This document shows, piece by piece, positions 30,209 through 40,173 of a stretch of 64,000 nt of DNA. The first letter of the stretch is position 1; each line of letters starts with the position of its first letter. Location of the stretch: assembly GCF_018336935.1 (NCBI RefSeq), contig NZ_CP068771.1:806001-870000 (forward strand). Direction: 5' to 3'. The notes below the pieces were generated by a model. It saw only the letters and a program-made list of their open reading frames with translations. It was not told the origin of the DNA and made no database searches. This DNA comes from Serratia plymuthica (GTDB lineage Bacteria; Pseudomonadota; Gammaproteobacteria; Enterobacterales; Enterobacteriaceae). Both the position numbers and the translations under genes were made by a program.

Positions 30209-31318
30209 ATGCATAACGACGAATTTTATATGGCGCGGGCCTTTGAGCTGGCGCGGCTCGGGCGCTTTACCACAGCGCCCAATCCCAACGTCGGCTGCGT
30301 TATTGTGCGCGACGGCGAAATCGTCGGCGAGGGTTATCATCTGCGCGCAGGCGAACCTCATGCTGAAGTGCATGCGTTGCGCATGGCGGGCGAGCGGGCG
30401 CGTGGCGCCACCGCTTATGTCACGCTGGAGCCCTGCAGCCACCACGGGCGTACCCCTCCCTGCGCAGATGCGCTGGTCGCCGCCGGCGTTGCCCGCGTGG
30501 TTGCGGCGATGCAGGATCCCAACCCAGAAGTTGCCGGTCGTGGCCTGTACAAGCTGCAACAGGCGGGTATAGACGTGCGCCACGGCCTGATGCTGGCTGA
30601 AGCCGAGGCGGTGAATCCGGGTTTTCTCAAACGGATGCGCACCGGTTTTCCTTATGTGCAACTGAAGCTGGGTGCCTCGCTCGATGGCCGCACGGCAATG
30701 GCTTCCGGCGAGAGCCAGTGGATCACCTCACCGCAGGCGCGGCAGGACGTGCAGCGTCTGCGGGCGCAAAGCGCCGCCATCCTGAGCACCAGCGCCACCG
30801 TGCTGGCCGACGATCCGTCGCTGACGGTGCGTTGGGATGAGCTGGATGCCGCCACTCAGAGTCTCTATCCGCGTGAAAATCTGCGCCAACCGTTGCGCAT
30901 TATCCTCGACAGCCGGAACCGCGTAACGCCTCAGCACCGGGTGGTGCAGCAGCCGGGGGCGACCTGGCTGGCTCGGTTGCAACCGGACGATCAGCGTTGG
31001 CCGCAGGATGTCGAACAATTGACGTTTCCGGCGCACGGCGGCGGGATCGATCTGGTCGTGATGATGATGCAACTGGCGAAACGCCAGGTGAATTCCATCT
31101 GGGTAGAAGCCGGCGCTGCACTCTCCGGCGCGTTGCTGCAGGCAGGGCTGGTTGATGAGCTCATTTTGTACATCGCGCCAAAACTGATGGGTGATAATGG
31201 GCGCGGCCTGTGCCAGTTGCCGGGCCTTGAGCGCCTGGCCGATGCGCCGGAGTTCGTCTTCAGCGAAGTGCGGCAGATCGGCCCCGACCTGCGCTTGCGG
31301 CTGAAGCCGAAATACTGA
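30209..31318 (+). CDS. ribD: Riboflavin deaminase/reductase RibD
   Basis: Bifunctional enzyme of 369 residues for steps two and three of riboflavin synthesis. The deaminase domain (about 1-145) carries the zinc site HAEVHAL and EPCSHHGRTPPC; the reductase domain (146 on) has LKLGASLDGRTAMASGES and WVEAGAALSGALL. Start at 30209 follows GAGGGA; the longer frame overlaps nrdR and lacks family similarity. An ERIC separates it from ribH. Confidence 0.96.
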   Translation: MHNDEFYMARAFELARLGRFTTAPNPNVGCVIVRDGEIVGEGYHLRAGEPHAEVHALRMAGERARGATAYVTLEPCSHHGRTPPCADALVAAGVARVVAAMQDPNPEVAGRGLYKLQQAGIDVRHGLMLAEAEAVNPGFLKRMRTGFPYVQLKLGASLDGRTAMASGESQWITSPQARQDVQRLRAQSAAILSTSATVLADDPSLTVRWDELDAATQSLYPRENLRQPLRIILDSRNRVTPQHRVVQQPGATWLARLQPDDQRWPQDVEQLTFPAHGGGIDLVVMMMQLAKRQVNSIWVEAGAALSGALLQAGLVDELILYIAPKLMGDNGRGLCQLPGLERLADAPEFVFSEVRQIGPDLRLRLKPKY

Positions 31319-31377
31319 ATGTAAAGTCTGTTTGCCGCTCCGCCTGGCGTTTTACGAAACCGCCGCGCAGGCAGAGG

Positions 31378-31502
31378 TACCCTAAATAATTGAAGTGGCA
31401 TCCCGGCGGCCAGGGCGCTTATCCCGATGAACTTGCTCGGGTAAGTGATTCGGGTAAGGCCGCGCAGCCAACACAGATGCAGCTTCAAGTATGACGGGTA
31501 TA
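31378..31502 (+). repeat. ERIC element between ribD and ribH
   Basis: It begins TACCCTAAATAATTG and ends GCAGCTTCAAGTATGACGGG plus TATA. The central palindrome is somewhat diverged (CTTGCTCGGGTAAGTGATTC). About 125 bp, forward orientation. It would form a hairpin within the ribD-ribH transcript, 59 bp before ribH. Confidence 0.92.
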
Positions 31503-31561
31503 AAGAATATGATAGAATCCGCCCCCCTGCGGGGTATCGAACCCATTTTTAAGGAAAGCCC

Positions 31562-32032
31562 ATGAAAGTTATCGAAGGTGTTGTTGCTACTCCAAATGCC
31601 CGTGTGGCGATCGCAATTGCACGTTTTAACAATTTCATCAACGACAGCCTGCTGCAAGGTGCCATCGACGCACTGAAACGCATTGGTCAGGTTGCTGACG
31701 ACAACATCACCGTTGTCTGGGTCCCGGGCGCTTACGAGCTGCCGCTGACGGCTCGCGTGCTGGCCAACACCGGCAAATACGATGCGATTATCGCGTTGGG
31801 CACCGTTATCCGTGGGGGCACCGCGCACTTCGAATATGTAGCGGGCGAAGCCAGCTCCGGCATCGGCAATGTTTCGCTGAACGCCGAAATCCCGGTTGCC
31901 TTTGGCGTGCTGACCACCGAAAGCATTGAACAGGCTATCGAGCGTGCCGGCACCAAAGCGGGCAACAAGGGTGCTGAAGCGGCTCTGACCGCACTTGAAA
32001 TGATTAATGTTATCAAAGCTATTAAAGCCTGA
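31562..32032 (+). CDS. ribH: 6,7-dimethyl-8-ribityllumazine synthase
   Basis: Lumazine synthase (also called ribE in E. coli), 156 residues, forming an icosahedral or pentameric assembly that condenses the RibA/B/D products to lumazine. Recognisable are [29 protein letters not shown], and [19 protein letters not shown] at 31562 follows AAGGAAAG. nusB starts 20 bp after the stop codon. Confidence 0.98.
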   Translation: MKVIEGVVATPNARVAIAIARFNNFINDSLLQGAIDALKRIGQVADDNITVVWVPGAYELPLTARVLANTGKYDAIIALGTVIRGGTAHFEYVAGEASSGIGNVSLNAEIPVAFGVLTTESIEQAIERAGTKAGNKGAEAALTALEMINVIKAIKA

Positions 32033-32052
32033 ATTTAGTTAAGGGGAATTCC

Positions 32053-32469
32053 GTGAAACCTGCTGCTCGTCGCCGCGCTCGTGAGTGCGCTGTTCAAGCG
32101 CTTTACTCTTGGCAGTTGTCTAAAAATGACATTGCCGATGTTGAACACCAGTTCCTGACGGAGCAAGATGTCAAAGATGTGGACATCGCCTATTTTCGGG
32201 AGCTGCTGTCCGGCGTGGCGGTGAATGCGGGTCTGCTGGATGGCCTGATGGCGCCTTTCCTGTCGCGTCAGCTCGAAGAGCTGGGCCAGGTAGAAAGAGC
32301 CGTCCTGCGCATTGCGCTGTTTGAGCTGAAAATGCGTGAGGATGTGCCTTACAAAGTGGCTATCAACGAAGCGATCGAACTGGCGAAAACCTTCGGCGCT
32401 GAAGACAGCCACAAGTTTGTGAATGGCGTGCTGGATAAAGCAGCACCAAGCATCCGCAAGAAAAAATAA
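32053..32469 (+). CDS. nusB: Transcription antitermination factor NusB
   Basis: All-helical RNA-binding protein of 138 residues. With S10 (NusE) it binds boxA RNA in rRNA operon antitermination. Characteristic segments are [17 protein letters not shown] at the N-terminus and [14 protein letters not shown] followed by KFVNGVLDK. The start is GTG at 32053 behind AAGGGGAATT. It is followed at once by a terminator and an ERIC. Confidence 0.98.
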   Translation: MKPAARRRARECAVQALYSWQLSKNDIADVEHQFLTEQDVKDVDIAYFRELLSGVAVNAGLLDGLMAPFLSRQLEELGQVERAVLRIALFELKMREDVPYKVAINEAIELAKTFGAEDSHKFVNGVLDKAAPSIRKKK

Positions 32470-32470
32470 A

Positions 32471-32503
32471 AAATTAAGGCCGGCATCTCCGGCCTTAATT
32501 TTA
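32471..32503 (+). terminator. Intrinsic terminator after nusB
   Basis: AAATTAAGGCCGG (32471-32483) pairs with CCGGCCTTAATTT (32489-32501), with T's in the distal arm. It lies directly after the nusB stop, so thiL expression needs readthrough or its own promoter. Confidence 0.9.
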
Positions 32504-32505
32504 TC

Positions 32506-32632
32506 TATACACAAAATAATTGGGGTTGCATCAAGGCGGCAAAAGCGTGAGTTCCCCGGAGCTTACTTAAGTAAGTGGCTGGGATGGGCGCTTGCAGCCA
32601 ACACGGATGCAGCTTCAAGTATGAAGAGTATA
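32506..32632 (+). repeat. ERIC element between nusB and thiL
   Basis: Full-length 127-bp ERIC starting TATACACAAAATAATTGGGG, core GGAGCTTACTTAAGTAAGTG, ending GCAGCTTCAAGTATGAAGAG plus TATA. It occupies the whole gap from the nusB terminator to within 13 bp of the chosen thiL start, so it forms nearly all of the thiL leader. Confidence 0.95.
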
Positions 32633-32645
32633 TTGGAATATGACC

Positions 32646-33629
32646 ATGGCATGCGGCGAATTTGACCTCATTGCCCGCTATTTTGACCGGTTTAAGAGTC
32701 TGCGCCGGGACGTACAGTTGGGCATTGGAGATGACTGCGCACTCCTGACAGTGGCAGAAAAACAGCTTTTGGCCGTCAGTACCGACACCCTGGTTTCGGG
32801 CGTTCACTTCCTGCCGGATATCGATCCGGCCGATCTCGGCTACAAAGCGCTGGCAGTCAACCTGAGCGATCTGGCGGCAATGGGCGCCGATCCGGCCTGG
32901 CTTTCACTGGCGTTGACCTTGCCTGACGTGAATGAGCCCTGGCTGAAGGCGTTCAGCGACAGCCTGTTCGAACAGCTTAATTATTACGGTATGCAATTGA
33001 TTGGCGGCGACACCACGCGCGGCCCGTTGAGCATGACGTTAACCATTCATGGCTTGATCCCGGCCGGCCGGGCGTTGACCCGCAGCGGTGCGCGCATCGG
33101 CGATTGGATATACGTTACCGGTACGTTGGGCGACAGCGCCGCCGGCCTGGCGATTTTGCAAGATCGCCTGCAGGTAGCGGATACCGACGCACGCGATTAC
33201 CTGATTGGCCGCCATCTGCGGCCGCAGCCGCGGGTGTTGCAGGGGCAGGCGCTGCGTGATTTAGCCAGCTCGGCGATTGATATTTCCGATGGGTTGATCT
33301 CCGATCTGAAGCACGTGCTGAAAGCCTCCGAGTGCGGGGCGCGCATCGATCTGGATGAGCTGCCGCTGTCGCAGGTATTGAGCAGCCACGCGGACACCGA
33401 ACAGGCGCTACGCTGGGCGCTGACCGGCGGTGAAGATTACGAACTGTGCTTTACGGTGCCGGAAATCAACCGCGGCGCGCTGGAAGTGGCGCTGAGCCAC
33501 CTGGGTGCGGATTACACCTGTATTGGCCAGATTGGCCCGCTTTCCGAAGGCATTAAATTCTACCGCAACGATGAAGCGGTGGAACTGCCCTGGAAGGGCT
33601 TCGATCATTTCAGCGCGGAGCAGGCGTAA
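32646..33629 (+). CDS. thiL: Thiamine-monophosphate kinase ThiL
   Basis: ATP-dependent kinase of 327 residues making thiamine pyrophosphate. Nucleotide and metal motifs: GIGDDCALL near residue 26, [33 protein letters not shown], and [10 protein letters not shown]. Start at 32646 gives [14 protein letters not shown] as in E. coli; an ATG two codons earlier (32640) is equally readable. The GGA used as ribosome-binding site lies just after the ERIC end. pgpA starts one base after its stop. Confidence 0.97.
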   Translation: MACGEFDLIARYFDRFKSLRRDVQLGIGDDCALLTVAEKQLLAVSTDTLVSGVHFLPDIDPADLGYKALAVNLSDLAAMGADPAWLSLALTLPDVNEPWLKAFSDSLFEQLNYYGMQLIGGDTTRGPLSMTLTIHGLIPAGRALTRSGARIGDWIYVTGTLGDSAAGLAILQDRLQVADTDARDYLIGRHLRPQPRVLQGQALRDLASSAIDISDGLISDLKHVLKASECGARIDLDELPLSQVLSSHADTEQALRWALTGGEDYELCFTVPEINRGALEVALSHLGADYTCIGQIGPLSEGIKFYRNDEAVELPWKGFDHFSAEQA

Positions 33630-33630
33630 C

Positions 33631-34125
33631 ATGGATGAAGCTAAACGCCGTCTGCGGATGAGCAATCCGTGGCACCTGCTGGCTACCGGTTTCGGCAGTG
33701 GTCTGTCACCGGTGATCCCGGGCACCATGGGGTCACTGGCGGCTATACCCTTCTGGCTGTTGCTGATCCAACTGCCGTGGCAGCTCTATTCGCTGCTGGT
33801 GATGTTCAGCATCTGTATCGGCGTCTATTTGTGCCACCAGACGGCCAAGGACATGCGGGTACACGATCACGGCAGCATCGTCTGGGACGAGTTTGTCGGC
33901 ATGTGGATCACGCTGATGGCGCTGCCGGTCAACGACTGGCAGTGGGTGGCCGCAGGCTTTGTGATTTTCCGCGTTCTCGACATGTGGAAACCCTGGCCGA
34001 TCCGCTGGTTCGATCGCAACGTGCATGGCGGCATGGGTATCATGGTCGACGATATCGTCGCCGGGGTGCTGTCCGCCGGCATCATCTACCTGATTGGGCA
34101 CCACTGGCCGCTTGGGCTGTTTTGA
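33631..34125 (+). CDS. pgpA: Phosphatidylglycerophosphatase A
   Basis: Inner-membrane phosphatase of 164 residues that makes phosphatidylglycerol from phosphatidylglycerol phosphate. Matches include GFGSGLSPVIPGTMGSLAA, HDHGSIVWDEFVGMW and WFDRNVHGGMGIMVDD, plus several hydrophobic segments. Start at 33631 lies one base past the thiL TAA, indicating coupled translation. It is the last gene of the operon and converges on yajO. Confidence 0.96.
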   Translation: MDEAKRRLRMSNPWHLLATGFGSGLSPVIPGTMGSLAAIPFWLLLIQLPWQLYSLLVMFSICIGVYLCHQTAKDMRVHDHGSIVWDEFVGMWITLMALPVNDWQWVAAGFVIFRVLDMWKPWPIRWFDRNVHGGMGIMVDDIVAGVLSAGIIYLIGHHWPLGLF

Positions 34126-34171
34126 TCACAGGGGCGCAGTTCAACCCGGCTGCGCCCTTGAACCCTCCGCG

Positions 34172-35146
34172 TTATTCAAACCCCGTTACGTGATGCGGCA
34201 CATAGGCCGTTTCCAGCTCGGCAATCTCTTCCGGCGTTAATGCCAGATCGACGGCGGCCACGGCGTCCTCCAGATGTTCATGACGCGACGCGCCGATAAT
34301 AGGCGCGCTGACCACCGGTTTGCTCAACAGCCAGGCCAGCGCAATCTGTGCTCGCGATACACCGCGTTCTTGAGCAAGGGTGGCGACGCGTTCGGCGATA
34401 ATGCCATCGATACCTTCGGTTTCGTCATACAGATTTTTGCCGACCTGATCGGACACCAGCCGTGCGGTGGTTTCACCCCATGGGCGAGTCAGACGGCCGC
34501 GTGCCAACGGGCTCCACGGCAGCACCGCGATGCCTTCGGCGGCGCACAGCGGATGCATTTCGCGCTCTTCCTCACGTTGAATCAGGTTGTACTGGTCCTG
34601 CATGCTGACAAACCGCGTCCAGCCATGCAGATCGGCGGTGTACAGCGCTTTGGCGAACTGCCAGGCATACATCGACGAGGCACCTATATAGCGCGCTTTA
34701 CCGGCCCTGACCACGTCATGCAGTGCTTCCAGCGTTTCTTCAATGGGCGTTTCATAATCCCAACGGTGGATTTGCAGCAGATCGACATAGTCGGTGCCCA
34801 ATCGTTTCAGGCTGTCGTCGATAGACTGCATGATTTTGGCGCGCGACAACCCGCGCTCCAGATTACTCAGGGGGAAATAGACTTTGGTGGCGAGCACCAC
34901 GTCATCACGGCGGGCATAATCCCGCAGCGCCCGGCCGACGATCTCCTCGCTGCTGCCGTCTGAGTAGCTGTTGGCGGTGTCAAAGAAATTGATGCCGGCG
35001 TCCAGTGCCTGTTTCAGCAGCGGCCGGCTGCTTTCTTCCGGCAATGTCCAGGCGTGGTTGCCGCGGGTGGGTTCACCGTAGGTCATACAACCCAGGCAGA
35101 TGCGCGAGACGTTCAGATCGGTGTTGCCCAGTTTCAGATACTTCAT
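34172..35146 (-). CDS. yajO: Aldo/keto reductase YajO
   Basis: NADPH-dependent aldo/keto reductase of 324 residues. Catalytic tetrad residues are visible in FFDTANSYSDG (Asp, Tyr), LATKVYF (Lys) and LLQIHRWD (His). E. coli YajO is linked to formation of 1-deoxyxylulose 5-phosphate for thiamine and isoprenoid supply, which suits its place beside dxs. The physiological substrate here is not certain. Confidence 0.93.
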   Translation of the reverse strand: MKYLKLGNTDLNVSRICLGCMTYGEPTRGNHAWTLPEESSRPLLKQALDAGINFFDTANSYSDGSSEEIVGRALRDYARRDDVVLATKVYFPLSNLERGLSRAKIMQSIDDSLKRLGTDYVDLLQIHRWDYETPIEETLEALHDVVRAGKARYIGASSMYAWQFAKALYTADLHGWTRFVSMQDQYNLIQREEEREMHPLCAAEGIAVLPWSPLARGRLTRPWGETTARLVSDQVGKNLYDETEGIDGIIAERVATLAQERGVSRAQIALAWLLSKPVVSAPIIGASRHEHLEDAVAAVDLALTPEEIAELETAYVPHHVTGFE

Positions 35147-35205
35147 GTTTGCCTCCGGGTGTCAGCACAGATCTATAACTGTAGTGGATGATCGGGATGA
35201 CTGAA

Positions 35206-35235
35206 ACGAAAACGCCCCCGCAAAGCGGAGGCGTC
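35206..35235 (-). terminator. Intrinsic terminator after dxs
   Basis: On the minus strand GACGCCTCCGC pairs with GCGGGGGCGTT around TTT, followed by TTCG. It ends the xseB-ispA-dxs operon before yajO. Confidence 0.82.
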
Positions 35236-35254
35236 GGTCAATCAGGCGCGGGGA

Positions 35255-37120
35255 TTATTGCGCCTGCCAGGCTTCAATTTGTCGCCGTATGCCGGCGGCG
35301 TCCAGGCCCAAATCGACGCGGACCTCTTCCTGGCTGCCCTGTGACACAAATCTGTCCGGCAGGCCGATATTCAGTACCGGCACTGCGCGGCGTTTGGCCA
35401 TCAGCAGCTCGTTCACGCCGCTGCCTGCGCCGCCCATAATGGCGTTCTCTTCCAGCGTGACCAGAACCTCGTGGCCGGCAGCCAGTTCCAGCACCAGCTG
35501 TTCGTCCAGCGGTTTCACGAAACGCATATCCACCAGCGTGGCATTGAGGGCTTCAGCTACTTGAGCCGCTTCCGGCAGCAGGGTACCGAAGTTCAGAATC
35601 GCGACCTTTTCACCTTCCCGGCGCACCACGCCTTTGCCGATCGGCAACGCGGCAAGCGGTTCCAGCGGCGCACCGGTGCCGTTACCGCGCGGATAGCGGA
35701 CGGCGCTTGGGCCTTCATTATAGTGATAACCGGTGTACAGCATCTGACGGCACTCGTTTTCGTCACTCGGCGTCATGATCACCATGGTCGGGATACAGCG
35801 CATGAACGACAGATCGAACGCCCCCTGGTGAGTCTGGCCGTCGGCGCCGACGATGCCGCCGCGATCGATGGCAAACATCACCGGCAGTTTCTGGATTGCC
35901 ACGTCGTGGATCAGCTGATCGTAAGCACGCTGCAGGAAGGTGGAGTAAATCGCCACCACCGGCTTGTAGCCGCCAATCGCCAGGCCGGCGGCAAAGGTGA
36001 CCGCATGCTGTTCGGCAATGGCGACGTCAAAGTATTGCTGCGGATAGTCACGGGAGAACTGCACCATCCCGGAGCCTTCGCGCATCGCCGGGGTAATGGC
36101 CATCAGCGAGCTGTCTTTGGCGGCGGTTTCACACAGCCAGTCGCCGAAGATTTTTGAATAGGACGGTTGGCCGCCGGCACTTTTCGGCAAGGTGCCGCTG
36201 GCCGGATCGAATTTCGGCACCGCGTGGAAGCTGATCGGATCTTTTTCCGCCGGCGCGTAGCCCCGGCCCTTTTTGGTCATGATGTGCAGCAACTGCGGGC
36301 CTTTCAGATCACGCATGTTTTTCAGCGTGGCGACCAGGCCCTGGACATCGTGGCCGTCAACCGGGCCGATGTAGTTGAAGCCCAGCTCTTCGAACAGCGT
36401 GCCCGGGACCACCATGCCTTTCAGGTGTTCTTCGGTGCGTTTGACCAGCTCTTTGATAGGCGGCAGGCCGGACAGCACTTTTTTGCTGCCTTCGCGCAGG
36501 GTGGAATAGAGTTTGCCGGAAAGCAACTGCGCCAAATGATTGTTCAGGGCGCCGACGTTTTCGGAGATCGACATTTCGTTATCGTTCAATACCACCAGCA
36601 TATCCGGGTTGATGTCCCCAGCGTGGTTCATGGCTTCAAACGCCATGCCGGCGGTGATCGCGCCATCGCCAATCACGCAGACCGTGCGGCGATTTTTTCC
36701 TTCGCGCTCCGCCGCAACCGCCATGCCGAGGCCGGCGCTGATCGAGGTAGACGAGTGGCCAACCGACAGCACGTCATATTCACTCTCAGCGCGCCAGGGA
36801 AAAGGGTGCAGGCCATCTTTTTGGCGGATGGTGGAAATCTTGTCGCGACGGCCGGTCAGAATTTTATGCGGGTAGGCCTGGTGACCAACATCCCATACCA
36901 GATGATCGAACGGTGTGTGGTAAACATAGTGCAATGCCACCGTCAGTTCGACGGTACCCAGTCCGGACGCAAAGTGGCCGCTGGAGCGGCTGACGCTGTC
37001 CAGCAGGTATTGCCGCAGTTCGTCACACAGCTTCGGCAGGCTCTCTTTTGGCAGCGAGCGGAGTTCATCGGGATTTTCCACTAGCGCCAAGGTCGGGTAT
37101 TTGGCTATATCAAGACTCAT
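35255..37120 (-). CDS. dxs: 1-deoxy-D-xylulose-5-phosphate synthase
   Basis: Thiamine-diphosphate enzyme of 621 residues that condenses pyruvate with glyceraldehyde 3-phosphate, the first step of the MEP isoprenoid pathway. The ThDP motif runs from [18 protein letters not shown] to [13 protein letters not shown]. The pyrimidine-domain glutamate lies in [14 protein letters not shown], and a C-terminal transketolase domain follows. It is the third gene after xseB and ispA, 32 bp downstream of ispA. Confidence 0.98.
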   Translation of the reverse strand: MSLDIAKYPTLALVENPDELRSLPKESLPKLCDELRQYLLDSVSRSSGHFASGLGTVELTVALHYVYHTPFDHLVWDVGHQAYPHKILTGRRDKISTIRQKDGLHPFPWRAESEYDVLSVGHSSTSISAGLGMAVAAEREGKNRRTVCVIGDGAITAGMAFEAMNHAGDINPDMLVVLNDNEMSISENVGALNNHLAQLLSGKLYSTLREGSKKVLSGLPPIKELVKRTEEHLKGMVVPGTLFEELGFNYIGPVDGHDVQGLVATLKNMRDLKGPQLLHIMTKKGRGYAPAEKDPISFHAVPKFDPASGTLPKSAGGQPSYSKIFGDWLCETAAKDSSLMAITPAMREGSGMVQFSRDYPQQYFDVAIAEQHAVTFAAGLAIGGYKPVVAIYSTFLQRAYDQLIHDVAIQKLPVMFAIDRGGIVGADGQTHQGAFDLSFMRCIPTMVIMTPSDENECRQMLYTGYHYNEGPSAVRYPRGNGTGAPLEPLAALPIGKGVVRREGEKVAILNFGTLLPEAAQVAEALNATLVDMRFVKPLDEQLVLELAAGHEVLVTLEENAIMGGAGSGVNELLMAKRRAVPVLNIGLPDRFVSQGSQEEVRVDLGLDAAGIRRQIEAWQAQ

Positions 37121-37152
37121 TCGATACTCATATCAGAGGTTAACGTCACACG

Positions 37153-38073
37153 TTAATTGTCGCGTTCAATAATGAAGCTGGCTAACGCTCGCAATGGCGC
37201 TGTGTTATAAGATTGTGCTGCCAAAGTGTCTAATGCAGCTAAAGCTTCCTGATAGAGATCCCACGCTTTTGCTTTCGCGCTGTCAAGCCCGAGCAAAGCC
37301 GGATAGGTGCTCTTTTCGTGTTGTTGGTCCGCTCCCTGGCGTTTACCGATTTTCTCGGTTTCGCCGACAACGTCCAAAATGTCATCCTGCACCTGAAACG
37401 CCAGGCCGATCGCCGCAGCGTAACGGTCAAGCTGCGGTAGCGCTGCACGGCCAGATTCACCGGCGGCCAGAGCCCCAAGGCGAACCGCCGCGCGGATTAA
37501 CGCACCGGTTTTGTGGCGGTGGATCTGTTCCAGCGCAGGCAAATCGATTTGCCGCCCTTCAGCTTCGAGATCCAACGACTGGCCGCCGCACATGCCGGCA
37601 ACGCCGCTGGCGGCCGCCAGTTCGGACACCATCGCCAGCCGATCGCGCAGCGCCACATCGGGCATGTCGGCATCGGCCAGAATGGAAAATGCCAGCGTCT
37701 GCAGCGCATCACCCGCCAGGATCGCGCTGGCTTCGCCAAATTTGATATGGCAGGTCGGCTGGCCGCGACGCAGGTCATCATCGTCCATTGCCGGTAGATC
37801 GTCATGGATCAACGAATAAGCATGAATGCATTCTACCGCAGCGGCCGGCACATCCAAATTATTCAGTGAAACGCCAAACATCTGCCCGGTGGTATACACC
37901 AGGAATGGGCGCAGACGTTTACCGCCCAGCAGCGCGCCATGGCGCATTGCAGCCACCATGTTGCCGTCGTTGAACGGCAGCGGTGCGATAAAATCCAGCA
38001 GCGCGCGGTCGGCTCGTTGGCGAAAAGCCTGTAACTGCTCAGAAAAAGCGACCTGTTGGACGATCTCAGACAT
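37153..38073 (-). CDS. ispA: Farnesyl diphosphate synthase IspA
   Basis: Prenyltransferase of 306 residues that makes farnesyl diphosphate. Both aspartate-rich motifs are present: HDDLPAMDDDDLRRG and FQVQDDILD. GGKRLRPFLVY is the conserved pyrophosphate-binding part. It lies 5 bp after xseB and upstream of dxs, the usual enterobacterial operon joining two steps of isoprenoid synthesis. Confidence 0.97.
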   Translation of the reverse strand: MSEIVQQVAFSEQLQAFRQRADRALLDFIAPLPFNDGNMVAAMRHGALLGGKRLRPFLVYTTGQMFGVSLNNLDVPAAAVECIHAYSLIHDDLPAMDDDDLRRGQPTCHIKFGEASAILAGDALQTLAFSILADADMPDVALRDRLAMVSELAAASGVAGMCGGQSLDLEAEGRQIDLPALEQIHRHKTGALIRAAVRLGALAAGESGRAALPQLDRYAAAIGLAFQVQDDILDVVGETEKIGKRQGADQQHEKSTYPALLGLDSAKAKAWDLYQEALAALDTLAAQSYNTAPLRALASFIIERDN

Positions 38074-38078
38074 GACTA

Positions 38079-38342
38079 TTACTCTGCATCCGGGGTGAAA
38101 GGCGCCAGCGCGGCGTCATCGGCGCTGTCGTTAAGTAAAATTTGCACGCGCTGCTCGGCCTGTTGCAGTTTCTGTTGGCCCTGGCGCGCCAGCTGTACGC
38201 CGCGTTCGAATTCATTCAGCGCATCCTCCAACGGTAACTCACCCGATTCCAGACGCGTCACGATGTTTTCCAGTTCGCTGAGGGAACTTTCAAAGCTGAT
38301 GCTTTGCTCTGTACTGTCTGATTGTGCAGGTTTTTTCGGCAT
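38079..38342 (-). CDS. xseB: Exodeoxyribonuclease VII small subunit XseB
   Basis: Small helical protein of 87 residues that assembles with XseA to form exonuclease VII. The core [20 protein letters not shown] and [19 protein letters not shown] is typical. First gene of the xseB-ispA-dxs operon. Divergent from thiI across a spacer with a perfect palindrome. Confidence 0.96.
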   Translation of the reverse strand: MPKKPAQSDSTEQSISFESSLSELENIVTRLESGELPLEDALNEFERGVQLARQGQQKLQQAEQRVQILLNDSADDAALAPFTPDAE

Positions 38343-38457
38343 AATTTTCTTTTTACATCATCATGTGAGCAGTGGCGCCAGAGCCTATCCTAGCGGATCT
38401 TGATTAGCAAATCATGGCGCGCATGTGTGGTTTTGTGCACCGAGCCTCACCAGATAG

Positions 38458-38526
38458 TGATATACTCCGCGCCGCAAATGCGATTGATAAAACATTCGGC
38501 AGTACCGTTGGTTTTATCAATCGCAT
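38458..38526 (+). promoter_or_regulatory. Extended -10 and 16-bp inverted repeat before thiI
   Basis: TGATATACT (38458-38466) looks like an extended -10 promoter directed to thiI. Just past the expected start, ATGCGATTGATAAAAC (38478-38493) and its exact reverse complement (38511-38526) enclose 17 nt, in which CGG and CCG can also pair. The RNA would form a very stable stem 49 nt before the thiI ATG. There is no U-run after it, so it is not an intrinsic terminator. It could equally be a DNA operator between the divergent xseB and thiI promoters. Confidence 0.65.
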
Positions 38527-38574
38527 ATACATTGTAAATCCTTTTCCCTCGTAATTCTGACAATAAAGACCGCC

Positions 38575-40023
38575 ATGAAGTTTATCATTAAATTGTTCCC
38601 GGAAATCACCATCAAGAGTCAATCTGTGCGTTTGCGCTTCATCAAGATTCTCTCGACCAATATCCGCAACGTCCTGAAGCAGTATGATGAAACGCTGGCG
38701 GTTGTCCGTCATTGGGATCATATCGAAGTTCGCGCCAAAGATGAAAACCAGCGGCCGGTGATTGCCGACGCGCTGACGCGCATTCCTGGCATCCACCATA
38801 TTCTGGAAGTGGAAGACCGCGCCTATACCGATATCCACCACATTTTCGAGCAGACGCTGGAAGCTTACCGCGAGCAGTTGGAAGGGAAAACCTTCTGTGT
38901 GCGCGTCAAGCGCCGCGGCAAGCAGGACTTCAACTCGCAGGACGTGGAACGTTACGTTGGCGGCGGTTTGAACCAGCACATCGAAAGTGCGCGCGTCAAG
39001 CTGTCGCACCCGCAGGTGACGGTCAATCTGGAGATCGAAGACGACAAGCTGATGCTGGTAAAAGCGCGCCGCGAAGGCATCGGCGGTTACCCGGTTGGCA
39101 CCCAGGAAGACGTGCTGTCGCTGATTTCCGGCGGTTTTGACTCTGGCGTTTCCAGCTATATGCTGATGCGTCGCGGTTGCCGCGTACATTACTGCTTCTT
39201 CAATCTGGGTGGTGCGGCGCATGAAATCGGCGTCAAGCAGGTGGCGTATTATCTGTGGAATCGTTTTGCCAGCTCGCACAAGGTGCGCTTTGTCGCCATC
39301 GATTTCGAACCTGTGGTCGGCGAGATCCTGGAAAAGGTCGACGATGGCCAGATGGGCGTGGTGCTCAAACGCATGATGGTGCGCGCCGCCTCGCAAGTTG
39401 CGGAACGTTATGGTGTACAGGCGCTGGTGACCGGCGAGGCGCTGGGCCAGGTATCCAGCCAGACGCTGACTAACCTGCGTTTGATCGACAATGCGTCTGA
39501 TACGCTGATCCTGCGCCCGCTGATTTCGCACGACAAAGAGCACATCATCAAAGTGGCGCGCGAGATTGGCACCGAAGACTTTGCCAAGACCATGCCGGAA
39601 TACTGCGGCGTTATCTCGAAAAGCCCGACGGTAAAAGCGATCAAGGCGAAAATTGAAGAAGAGGAAAGTCACTTCGATTTTTCCATTCTCGATCGCGTGG
39701 TGAGCGAAGCGAAGAATGTCGATATCCGTACCATCGCCGAACAGGCGCAGGAACAGGTTGCTGAAGTAGAAACCGTGGCGGCCTTTGGCGCTGACGACGT
39801 GATCCTGGATATCCGTTCTAACGACGAGCAGGAAGAGAAGCCGCTGAAGCTGGAACAGGTTGAGGTGAAACCGCTGCCGTTCTACAAACTCAGCACGCAG
39901 TTTGGCTCCCTGGATCAGAGCAAAACCTACCTGCTGTATTGCGAGCGCGGCGTGATGAGCCGCCTGCAGGCGTTGTACCTGCTGGAGCAGGGGTTCAACA
40001 ACGTCAAAGTCTATCGCCCATAA
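38575..40023 (+). CDS. thiI: tRNA 4-thiouridylation and thiazole synthesis enzyme ThiI
   Basis: Sulfurtransferase of 482 residues, same as E. coli. It adenylates U8 of tRNA and transfers sulfur for 4-thiouridine and for thiamine thiazole. N-terminal ferredoxin-like and THUMP domains (about 1-165), PP-loop [12 protein letters not shown], and a C-terminal rhodanese domain with persulfide Cys456 in YCERGVMS. The cysteine in PEYCGVIS is the likely disulfide partner. An ERIC begins 4 bp after its stop. Confidence 0.98.
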   Translation: MKFIIKLFPEITIKSQSVRLRFIKILSTNIRNVLKQYDETLAVVRHWDHIEVRAKDENQRPVIADALTRIPGIHHILEVEDRAYTDIHHIFEQTLEAYREQLEGKTFCVRVKRRGKQDFNSQDVERYVGGGLNQHIESARVKLSHPQVTVNLEIEDDKLMLVKARREGIGGYPVGTQEDVLSLISGGFDSGVSSYMLMRRGCRVHYCFFNLGGAAHEIGVKQVAYYLWNRFASSHKVRFVAIDFEPVVGEILEKVDDGQMGVVLKRMMVRAASQVAERYGVQALVTGEALGQVSSQTLTNLRLIDNASDTLILRPLISHDKEHIIKVAREIGTEDFAKTMPEYCGVISKSPTVKAIKAKIEEEESHFDFSILDRVVSEAKNVDIRTIAEQAQEQVAEVETVAAFGADDVILDIRSNDEQEEKPLKLEQVEVKPLPFYKLSTQFGSLDQSKTYLLYCERGVMSRLQALYLLEQGFNNVKVYRP

Positions 40024-40026
40024 TCC

Positions 40027-40147
40027 ACTTCATACTTGAAGCTGCAACGGTGTTGGCTGCGTACACTCACCCCGGTCACTTACTCAAGTAAGCTCCCGGG
40101 GATTCCCGTACTGGCCGCCTTGTCGCAACTCCAATTATTTTGCGGAT
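40027..40147 (-). repeat. ERIC element after thiI
   Basis: Reverse orientation. Matches include CATACTTGAAGCTGCAACGG, TGTTGGCTGCG, TTACTCAAGTAAGCTCCCGG and GCAACTCCAATTATTTTG. It lies between the convergent thiI and yajL genes, beginning just after the thiI stop codon. Confidence 0.93.
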
Positions 40148-40173
40148 TTTAGACTTTATTTCAGAACGGGGAT

